Shown here: piece by piece, positions 44,646 through 53,200 of the stretch
Layout of the letters: each line of letters starts with the position of its first letter
How positions within the stretch are numbered: position 1 is the stretch's first letter
Assembly (NCBI GenBank): GCA_963787195.1
Contig: CAWBCI010000040.1
Location: 1 to 64,000, forward strand
Reading direction: 5' to 3'
Origin: CAWBCI01 sp963787195
GTDB lineage: Bacteria > Bacteroidota > Bacteroidia > Bacteroidales > JAGOPY01
DNA: 64,000 nt
Program-made: the position numbers and the translations under genes
Notes under the pieces: model-generated
What the model was told of the DNA's origin: nothing
Seen by the model: the letters and a program-made list of their open reading frames with translations, nothing else
The model's database searches: none

Positions 44646-46853
44646 TCAATAAGGGTCTTTTTGTTCTTGCCTGTCCTGAATCAAAACTTTATTTTCCTGT
44701 GCTAACTCCTGTACTGCTTTTACCAGGGGAACTACGAATTCGGCATAACGAAGTCCGTAATAGTCCTTTTCATTTTTAGGGGCATCCACTCCGCTGAATT
44801 CATAGCCTATGGATTGAGCGGCAGATTCCACATCCTGGGCGATGAAACCGCTGAATTTTATATTTTCTTTACCGGATTCTGCAAGGATTTCTGCTTTTTC
44901 GGAGTAATCAATGCCCAGGAATTCGTTGATGGCGGATACATTAAGATTGTAAGTAAGCGGTTCAAGCAACCCGATAAATTCCAGTCCCGGGACATCCTTC
45001 GAAACATTCGTTTTAAAACGCTCATCCGAAATATTGGTCCAGTCAACAAAACCCCCGATACTCGAAACGCCGGCATCGCCAATTCTCACCTGGCTGCTTG
45101 CTGTAATGGAAGCTTCGTCTCCAAGGGCAGCTGAATTGAAAAAAGTTCCGGTCGTGACATTGGCATAAGCTCCAACAATTGTATTATAATTGCCACTTGT
45201 TATATCTGCCCCTGTATGTGCTCCTACAGCAGTATTACGCTGTCCGGTATTGGCGAAGAGACTTTGATACCCGACCGCAGTGTTATTGCTTCCTGCTTCG
45301 TTGGAATAAGCAGCCTGGTATCCTATTGCCGTCAAACTGTTTCCAAATGTATTTTGCATTGCAGCTTCCGAGCCTATGGCTACGTTTCCTGAAGAATTAC
45401 TGAGGGACAGGGCCATAAAACCTACGGCAACGGAATTCCCCGCATCTGTATTTTGTGAAAGAGCCGAAACTCCCACAGCTACGTTTGTTCCCCCGGAAAG
45501 GTTATGGTAGAGGGCCTGCATCCCAAATGCAGTATTATTATCGCCTGATACATTGAAATGAAGGGCCTCCACCCCTGCGGCCGAATTGTAGGCCCCTGTT
45601 GTACTGGAAGAAAGTGCCGAATGTCCATAGGCGATATTGAAATAACCGCTAATATTTGAATACAAGGCATCTGTACCGACAGCTGTATTCCAGAAACCAA
45701 AAATATTGTGGAGTAAGGCAGCGGATCCAACAGCCACATTTTCAGATACTTCGTTATAATACAATGCCGAATCACCTATGGCAACACAATTATTCCCGTC
45801 GTAATTGGTCCGTAAAGACAAATTTCCAACAGCAACATTAGAATTTCCAGAGTAATTTTCATGCATGGAATATGCTCCCAGTGCAACATTTCTATTTCCC
45901 GTCCCGTTGTTAAATAATGAATGCCTCCCGAATCCACTATTGTCGGATCCACTGTTATAAGGAAGTGAAAAATACCCCAGGGCGCAATTTCCATCACCCA
46001 TAGTGCTTTGCCAGAAAACTCCCGAGCCTACACCTGTATTGTAGCTCCCCCTTGCATTATTCTGCATGGCTTCCGCCCCTACTGCAGTATTATGAAGACA
46101 TTCAGAAAAAAAATTAATACTGTTATTTTTTGAAAGTGCCCGGCTTCCTATAGCCGTATTTCCAGATCCTCTGCTATTAAGTTTTAATGCTTCATATCCC
46201 AATGCAGTATTGAAAGAACCGGTATAATTAGCCATAAGCGCTTTATTTCCAACAGCTGTATTTTGTTCTCCTTCATAAAAAACGGAATCCTCCGTATCAT
46301 GATTATAACAAAGGGCGGAATCCCCAATCGCAACAATTCCGCTTTGATTGTTGATTAGCAGCGTATTGTGTCCGATACCTATGTTACCTTCCCCGGGCAA
46401 TAAGCTTATCCCGGTATTTTTACCAATAAAAATATTTGAAGCCAGAGGCACGATGTGCGTTGAATCTAACTTGAGGACTTCTGCATTTTTCACATAAAAC
46501 CTTATGGTGTCGTCATCCAATATGCCGCCGCTGGTAATTTTTGTATCAAAATCAAAATCTGCAAGTTCCCATGAAAATTCGCTGGTAAGGTAGTTCCAAT
46601 TACCGGTTTTGTAATAAAGGAAACTTTGAACATCCGTAGCATAGATTAACAAGCCCTCAGCCGGATTTGAAATGGCATAAGCTTCCGCAGCAGTCATCCG
46701 TGGCACCAGCATGCCCTTTGTGCTTGATTTTACATCAAGGATGGCAGAGGGATCGGGCTCGGATGAATCATTATTGATGCCTATACCCTGGGAAAATGAT
46801 GCTGTACTAATAAACAGGCTGAAAATAAATACAATGGTTCTGGTCTTTTTCAT
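44646..46853 (-). CDS. YadA-head-like Peptidase_S74 protein with a frameshifted C-terminus
   Basis: About 735 residues from the ATG at 46853 (KKTRTIVFIFSLFISTASFSQ is the signal peptide; a longer frame upstream adds 22 nonsensical residues). It has the common N-domain (GMLVPRMTAAEAYAISNPAEG), fewer 17-residue repeats than its paralogues, and an S74 domain with SDERFKTN, FSGFIAQDVESAA and LRYAEFVVPLVKAV. The frame ends QDRQEQKDPY. If one base of the T5 run at plus-strand 44658-44662 is removed it continues KTLIECLIKRIELLENNAKK and stops as TAATG on the next gene, matching its paralogue. The insertion thus costs only the end of the coiled coil. First gene of the tandem set. Confidence 0.83.
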   Translation of the reverse strand: MKKTRTIVFIFSLFISTASFSQGIGINNDSSEPDPSAILDVKSSTKGMLVPRMTAAEAYAISNPAEGLLIYATDVQSFLYYKTGNWNYLTSEFSWELADFDFDTKITSGGILDDDTIRFYVKNAEVLKLDSTHIVPLASNIFIGKNTGISLLPGEGNIGIGHNTLLINNQSGIVAIGDSALCYNHDTEDSVFYEGEQNTAVGNKALMANYTGSFNTALGYEALKLNSRGSGNTAIGSRALSKNNSINFFSECLHNTAVGAEAMQNNARGSYNTGVGSGVFWQSTMGDGNCALGYFSLPYNSGSDNSGFGRHSLFNNGTGNRNVALGAYSMHENYSGNSNVAVGNLSLRTNYDGNNCVAIGDSALYYNEVSENVAVGSAALLHNIFGFWNTAVGTDALYSNISGYFNIAYGHSALSSSTTGAYNSAAGVEALHFNVSGDNNTAFGMQALYHNLSGGTNVAVGVSALSQNTDAGNSVAVGFMALSLSNSSGNVAIGSEAAMQNTFGNSLTAIGYQAAYSNEAGSNNTAVGYQSLFANTGQRNTAVGAHTGADITSGNYNTIVGAYANVTTGTFFNSAALGDEASITASSQVRIGDAGVSSIGGFVDWTNISDERFKTNVSKDVPGLEFIGLLEPLTYNLNVSAINEFLGIDYSEKAEILAESGKENIKFSGFIAQDVESAAQSIGYEFSGVDAPKNEKDYYGLRYAEFVVPLVKAVQELAQENKVLIQDRQEQKDPY

Positions 46854-46919
46854 AATTTGTGTTTTTAGAATATCCAAAGTACTTGCATTTGGACAAGAGG
46901 GCTTGTAGCATTTATGCAA

Positions 46920-47350
46920 AGACTGTTGCTATTATTGCAATTAAGGATTAAGGGTATTTATAAGGAAGGAAAAGGGTCTTTTTGAGGATTTAAAGCCTGA
47001 GGAAATCCCCTAAAGCAGCTTTTCGATGGGTATGTGTAGCCTATAAGCTGATGAGCCTGTTCAAGAATGCTTGGATCAATTCAAGGGATGATCCAACTTA
47101 TGTGATTTTGAAGTTCAATGTATCGTAATAGCCATTTACCTTATCCTCTATTATTTCGAATTGTCATCTTCTAATAATCAATTCTATCTATAATATTTTT
47201 ATAAAAATATGATGATAAACCTTCGGCATCAGGCATAATGAATATAATCACAGCGTATTTGGTTGTTTATAACGAGAATAAATTGCATGGTTTAATATAT
47301 ATTAATTTTCATTTATCGATTTTCACGCACAAATGTCATATATTTATATG
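46920..47350. other. AT-rich intergenic region between divergent genes
   Basis: About 430 bp without a supportable gene, RNA or terminator. The promoter of the S74 series should lie at its left end. Confidence 0.4.
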
Positions 47351-47456
47351 TCTACAATATACCTTCCAGGTCTACAATATACCTTCCAAGATTTCAATAT
47401 AGCATCCAGGCCTTCAATATAGCATTTAGGCCTTCAATATAGCATCGAGGCCTTCT
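47351..47456. repeat. 20-bp tandem repeat, five units, upstream of the FISUMP gene
   Basis: Units start at 47351, 47371, 47391, 47411 and 47431, all of the type NNtNcaatatanc(a/t)tNNagg (tctacaatataccttccagg, ccttcaatatagcatcgagg), plus a partial copy. Its place just before a surface protein start suggests iterated regulator sites, but this is not shown. Confidence 0.9.
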
Positions 47457-47488
47457 CCTCATTTTCAAACATATTTAATCCCAAAATT

Positions 47489-48493
47489 ATAAAAAAGATA
47501 CTTTTAAGCATCCTTACCTCATTAATAGCCTTATTTTGTTTGGCTCAAAATGACACAATCACCAACATCACAGTAACCCAGCGTTCTGATGGCAGCGGCT
47601 ATGTTGATGTTTATTTTACCCTGAAAGGGCCTGACAGCGTATATAACATAGCTCTGGAAGCCAGTTTCGATGCAGGAAGCACATATACCTATGTGCCAGC
47701 AGTTTTCCTTGACAGCATCACAGGTATTATTCAGGGTGCCGACAGGCATGTAATCTGGAATGGCGTGGGAAGCTTTCCCGGCCTTAATACCACCCAGGCC
47801 AGGATGAAAATACTAGCTTATGAGACAGGCTCCTGCCCGCCTATCATTACTGACATTGACGGCGATATATACTCCACTGTGATTGTGGGTTCCCAATGCT
47901 GGATGAAAGAAAACCTGAAAACGACAAAATACAGAAACAATACCAATATACCTTATGTGGCAGATTGGGAAGATTGGTCTAACCTGACGACAGGGGCTAA
48001 TGTTTGGTACGACAAAGATATTATGTGGAAAGAAACTTACGGGGCATTGTATAACTGGTACACAACTGTTAATGCAAATGGCCTTTGTTCGACAGGCTGG
48101 CATGTGCCAACCTATGATGAATGGGGAGCTTTATCTGACTATATTGGAGGAGAAGACCCTCCTCATGGGAATGAGCTAAAATCGTGCAGGCAGGTGAATT
48201 CTCCTTTGGGAGGGGATTGTAACACGTCTGAGCATCCCCGGTGGGATGAAGATTTAGATAATGGCAACTATGGTACAGACGATTACGGATTTTTAGGTTT
48301 TCCGGGCGGCTATCGTGAGGGCGGTGGTGTCTTCATCTTCGTTGGCTACTACGGGAGCTGGTGGTCTTCGACGGAGTCCTCGTCTAGCAACGCCTGGGAC
48401 CGCGGCCTGGTTTACCACTACGGCGACGTGTACGTGAACGGCACCTACGATAAGCAAGGAGGTCGTAGTATTCGCTGCCTCCGGGATAATTAA
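47489..48493 (+). CDS. FISUMP-domain surface protein, candidate DGR target
   Basis: About 334 residues. The frame has no ATG near its start. In-frame sequence upstream of the TTG at 47540 encodes a proper signal peptide, IKKILLSILTSLIALFCLA then QND, so I take the ATA at 47489 as the start (an ATG altered to ATA, or a base error); the TTG would remove the signal. Residues about 20-110 are a beta-sandwich with SGYVDVYFTLKGPDSVYNIALEAS. Residues about 120-334 are a FISUMP (TIGR02145) C-type-lectin-fold domain: TVIVGSQCWMKENLKTTKY, YGALYNWYTT, CSTGWHVPTYDEWGAL, WWSSTESSSSNAW and SIRCLRD. The last 55 codons differ sharply in base use; see the variable-region entry. Exported, probably surface-bound and ligand-binding. 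Confidence 0.82.
   Translation: MKKILLSILTSLIALFCLAQNDTITNITVTQRSDGSGYVDVYFTLKGPDSVYNIALEASFDAGSTYTYVPAVFLDSITGIIQGADRHVIWNGVGSFPGLNTTQARMKILAYETGSCPPIITDIDGDIYSTVIVGSQCWMKENLKTTKYRNNTNIPYVADWEDWSNLTTGANVWYDKDIMWKETYGALYNWYTTVNANGLCSTGWHVPTYDEWGALSDYIGGEDPPHGNELKSCRQVNSPLGGDCNTSEHPRWDEDLDNGNYGTDDYGFLGFPGGYREGGGVFIFVGYYGSWWSSTESSSSNAWDRGLVYHYGDVYVNGTYDKQGGRSIRCLRDN
48326..48466 (+). other. candidate DGR variable region (VR) at the FISUMP 3' end
   Basis: From 48329 to 48448, 25 of 40 codons end in C, against 9 of 40 in the 40 codons just before 48326. GC content for 48361-48480 is 71 of 120, against 57 of 120 at 47581-47700. Codons TAC, GGC, TTC, GAC, AGC and AAC dominate, as expected when AAC codons of a template are mutated at adenines to NNC. 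The position is the ligand-binding end of a C-type-lectin-fold protein, where DGR VRs lie. No template repeat or reverse transcriptase is in the window. Confidence 0.5.
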
Positions 48494-48630
48494 CCTTTAG
48501 CGGTTATTTAAAAGATGGAAAAGCACATTGTACTATTTAACGGCATAAACGAAATCTTATATCAGTGATACTAAAATTGTAAACCATACAGAGAAACAAT
48601 AAAGAAATATTTACTTAAAATAAAATTATT

Positions 48631-49869
48631 ATGAAAAACAATTACAGAACTTTAATTTACACATTGATAGTGATGGGATTTGTATTCCTTCTTTTCAACA
48701 GTTGTAGTAAAAAGGATGATCCCGTAAACAACCCCAGTGACCATACAGGACCACCTATAACACCAGTAATTTCACCGGTAATAGAATTTAATGACAGAGC
48801 AATAAATGTAGCATCGGAGCCCATGGTATTGCAGAGTGTCAATGGAGGAACATATACATATACATTAACTGGCGATTGCCCGATAATTCAAGTGGGTGAT
48901 CTTCTACTTGGCGATGATGATGAATTTGGTTATATAAGAAAGGTTACAGAAGTAGTCTCTCAAACCGAAACCAAGCTGGTTATAAAGACCATACAGGGAT
49001 CCTTTACTGAGGTAGTGAAGAGATGCGATATCGACACAACCTTCGCCCTCCCAATGTTACCTCCCGATCTACCCATACCTGGAGTACAGATTATAGGTGA
49101 CAGCCTTGCAATGGAAAATTATGTGCTGGTGGATGAAACCTTCTCTTTTCCGCCCCTGCCCAGCTTAAATCTATACGCTGCTGTAGACAAGGCATACCTG
49201 GTAACCAAAGACCCTACACTTGATTTTGAGCTTCACATCACCGATGGTGTGCTCAACGAATACCGCACACTCTATAAGGCAACCACCACCTTTGGCTGCG
49301 ATATCAGCGTTGATGTAACAGCGTTGTTCCTATACGATATGGAACCACTTACGCTTTACCAACAGACCGTGCGGTACAAGCATATGGTATGGATTGTGCC
49401 TGTCATTCACAAGGTAACAACCACAGTAAAGCTTATGGCCCATTTGGAATTAATGGGACAATTAAACACCGATATCACCGGTATGGGTTTTGATCAGAAT
49501 ATAGAAATAGGCGCCCGTTATTACAATTCTTCATGGGAAGATTTGAACAGTGCTCAAATTTTTTGGAATGAACCTGATGTCAATATGTCAGCACAAGCGA
49601 TAGCTGTTATCAGGCCTTATCTTGAGATTAAAATTGTAGACGAACTTTATGGGGTTGCAGGCCCGAGCGTTCGCACCGAACCATATATTGAAGCTGTTGC
49701 ATCTTACACCTGGCCTGATCCAGAGTACTGTATTGAAGTGTCAGCTGGCTTCTCTGTAGGTTGTGGATTTAATGGTCTGGACTTCTTTGGAATTGGCGAT
49801 TGGAACTCACCGAATTTCCCGATCATAAGTGGAACTATTTTTCCTGAGCACTGTTGGCCAATAAATTAG
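48631..49869 (+). CDS. surface lipoprotein of unknown function
   Basis: A 412-residue lipoprotein (hydrophobic TLIVMGFVFLLFNSC, Cys near residue 25, then SKKDD). A proline-rich linker (HTGPPITPVISPV) leads to a beta-rich body of about 350 residues with LTGDCPIIQVGDLLLG, LNLYAAVDKAYLV, KVTTTVKLMAHLELMGQLN and VEVSAGF-like strands. Several Cys lie far apart. It resembles extracellular binding modules but no family is recognised. It follows the FISUMP gene by 137 bp on the same strand and could be cotranscribed. Confidence 0.72.
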   Translation: MKNNYRTLIYTLIVMGFVFLLFNSCSKKDDPVNNPSDHTGPPITPVISPVIEFNDRAINVASEPMVLQSVNGGTYTYTLTGDCPIIQVGDLLLGDDDEFGYIRKVTEVVSQTETKLVIKTIQGSFTEVVKRCDIDTTFALPMLPPDLPIPGVQIIGDSLAMENYVLVDETFSFPPLPSLNLYAAVDKAYLVTKDPTLDFELHITDGVLNEYRTLYKATTTFGCDISVDVTALFLYDMEPLTLYQQTVRYKHMVWIVPVIHKVTTTVKLMAHLELMGQLNTDITGMGFDQNIEIGARYYNSSWEDLNSAQIFWNEPDVNMSAQAIAVIRPYLEIKIVDELYGVAGPSVRTEPYIEAVASYTWPDPEYCIEVSAGFSVGCGFNGLDFFGIGDWNSPNFPIISGTIFPEHCWPIN

Positions 49870-50271
49870 GAAATAAGTTTAGAATAATCCGGTCATTTTT
49901 GCGGGTCTTCAGCCTTATCCGGATACCTCTTATTCTTCCGGATTTATCAACAGCTTGCGGGGCAATCTAAGCCGGATGGGGATACTTCAAGGATAGGTTA
50001 ACAAACTGATGCGCTTTCTATTCAGGATGGGAAGAATTCACAGATTTGTAAACTGTCTTATTTTTTATTGGATAAGCTAAAGATAAACCCCCAGTCTGAT
50101 TTATACAAGTAAATAAGTCAGGAGGCTCCTATGATGATTTCTGTCTGTACCATTTTAAAATCAACTCTGGACGTTCTGAATATTGAGTAAGTTTGATACG
50201 CTCCAACAAATGTTGTCTTACTATTGAAACAAGCCCGGAGAAAGATCATTTTCTCTTAACGGAGGTCTATA
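49870..50271. other. intergenic region between convergent genes
   Basis: About 400 bp. It has several ccggat words and small hairpins but no strong terminator. A 19-codon frame at 50131 with a good aggagg ribosome site is noted under rejected items. Confidence 0.4.
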
Positions 50272-53200
50272 CTACTTAGGATCATTTTTCTCACGGGCAT
50301 CGCTGGGCCTGATGCCATATTCCTGCTTAAATACATTGCTGAACCAGGCCGGGTCGCTGAATCCGACCTGGTAGGCTATTTCGGAGATAGAAAGCGGCGA
50401 GGAACCCAGGAGTTCATAAGCTTTCTTTAGCCTGACGCTTCGTATAAATATGGCGCTTGATTTACCTGAAATAGCCTTCAGTTTTCTATAAAGCTGGCTC
50501 TCGCTTAAATGCAGTTCGGCAGCTAAGAAAGCGGCATTGAAGCCTGAATTATCCAGCTTGCTTTCAATAGCTCTGGCAGCCTTCTGGATGAATTGCTCCT
50601 CTACGCTGAGATGATGATCAGTCCTGGAAATCCAGTCTAATTTTTGAAATTTACTCTGTAGCTGTCGTCGCAGTTTTAAAAGCTGTTCCAGTCTCACCAA
50701 TAATTCTTTCTTATTAAAGGGTTTTGTAAGATAAGCATCGGCGCCCTGCTCATAGCCTGAGATGCGATCAGCATCCGTGACCTTTGCCGTAAGCAAAATC
50801 ACAGGGATATGGTCGGTGCGCTCATCCTGCTTCAGTGCCTGGCATACTTCATATCCGTTTTTACCCGGCATCAGGACATCGGAAATCACAATGTCAGGAA
50901 TGTATTCAAAAGCCATTTGCAGGGCTTTATCCCCATCACCGGCCCATTTCACTTTATACTTCATGCGGATAATATTCCGGACATAAGTTGCCACATCCGG
51001 ATTATCTTCCGCTAAAAGGACCAGGGGCTTTTCATTCAATATCCTTGTTTCAATTTCTGCTTCATCTTCTTCTAAATTATCCTTGATAACCTTATAAATC
51101 TGAGGTTTTTCAAAGTTTTCAGGATGCACTGATGTGAGTAATGCATTTTGTGTGACAGGTAAGATGACTTCGAATTCACTTCCAATACCGGGCTGACTTT
51201 TTACAAGAATGCTGCCCCCTGCCATTTCCACGATTTCTTTTGAAAGCGATAAACCTATCCCGGTACCTCCCTGCCTGTACCTGTCAGGGCTATCCACCTG
51301 GTAAAAGCGGTCGAAGATACGGCCCAGTTCATCTTCAGCTATCCCGATCCCATTGTCTACTACCTTGATATGAAGCTGATTTTTCTCTTCCTCATATTTA
51401 ACATGACAGATGACTTTTCCCTTCCTGCCTGTAAACTTGATAGCATTGCTGAACAGGTTCGAGATCACTTTCGATAATTGGTCGGGATCGTTATCCATGA
51501 TGAGGCTTCCGGTCTCGGAATAAAATGTCAGCTGGATATCCCTGCCTTCTGCCAGTGACTGGTGGCTTTCAACTATATATTTCAGCCAGGGAATGATATC
51601 CGATCTTATGGGATTGTAATCCAACCTGCCATGTTCAAGTTTGGCAAGGTCGAGCATCTGGTTTACAAGGTGCAGTAAATTTCCGCTGTTCCGGCCTATG
51701 GTTTCGATCTTTTGGGAAAAACGCTCAGTTTGCTTATTATCCATATCTTCTTTTAAATCATCAGCCACACCCATTATAACTGTAAGAGGGGTCCTGAATT
51801 CATGGGTAATATTTGCATAAAGCTTTGTTTTGAATTCATCCAGTTCACGTAACCTCAGGTTTTCTTCCTGCTGCAAGCGTCTTTTTATCTGAAAACGATA
51901 GAAGAAGTACAAAAGACTGATGGCTAAGATGAGATATGTGAAGTACGCAATGGAATTATTCCACCAGGGTGGGGAAATTATTATGGTATAGGCTGTTTCG
52001 GCGCTTGACCTCAATCCTGAACTTTGCTTTGCAAGAATTTTAAAAACATATTTCCCTGGCCTCAGACTGGAATATGAAGCTGACTGGGATGCCGATTCCT
52101 TCCAGTCCAGGTCAATCCCTTCCAGTAGATGATACAATTTTATGCTTTTACCTTTAGACAGACATAGGGCGGAATAATCGAAACTGAGGTAATTCTGACC
52201 GTGCTGAAGCTTCAGCTCATGTTTTTCCCTTGCGCTCTGGCTGATATTCATCTCTTTGTCAAAAATCCTTATCCCCGACAAATAAGGAATAATGCGCAGG
52301 CTTTCGGGCTGAAAACTTCCGGGATCAAAAATTCCAAGCCCCCTGCGATAACCTACAACCAGGTCTCCATTGGATAGTTTGTACAAAACTCCGGGCTGAT
52401 AAGCCGGTTTATCCGACCAGGTATCCTGCTTTTGCAGGCCATAAAATTCATCCACAACGATGGAATTATCATAACGCGGATCAATGCATTCAATCCCGGA
52501 AGCTGTCAGCAACCAGAACCTGTCCTTATCGTCCCTCTCAATACTTTCGATCAGATCCGACAGGAGGTAGTTTTTAGTATCATATTTAATGATCAAACCT
52601 TTTTGGGGCCGGTCCGGGTCGAAGTATCCCATGCCATATCTTGAAGTACCGGCCCACAGGGTATCCTTTGAAAAATAAAAACAACGGATATCAACATCAT
52701 AATCAGATGAATCAAAACACACAAGTTCATTATTTTCAGGGATAAAATATCCGTAGGATTTTCCCCTGATGGCAAACCAGATCCGGCCCCTTCCATCTTT
52801 CGCCATTCTTGAAATATTTACCTGGCCCTTTCCCGTTTTAAAAGCATCCTGCATGCCCTCCTTACTTTCAAATTCCCCCTTCATTAAATCATATTTTCGG
52901 ATACCCGACTGGCTTCCCGAAATCCATACACTCCCTTCATCATCCCTTATCACATCTGTTATTGAAAGTAATTTATATTCGGGCAGATTTAAGGGAGTGA
53001 TCAGGTCCTTGTTTTCATCCAGCCGGTATAATTCATCCTGGCTCGCGAAAATTAAAGACTTATCGGAAATGGGCAGGATCTTATAAACATTATACTCCCT
53101 GATGACTCTTCTTTCATAGGGAAGAACGCCGAATCTCCCGGTCGACAAGTTGAAATAATGCAGTCCTTCCCCTCTGCCATAACCCAGGTAAAGCCTCCCC

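Noticed and set aside
50131..50190. 19-codon frame with a strong aggagg ribosome site
   Set aside because: Too short and without context. A chance frame is likely.
46920..50271. DGR template repeat or reverse transcriptase near the candidate VR
   Set aside because: I read the spacers and frames around it and found neither an A-rich near-copy nor a reverse-transcriptase motif such as YxDD.
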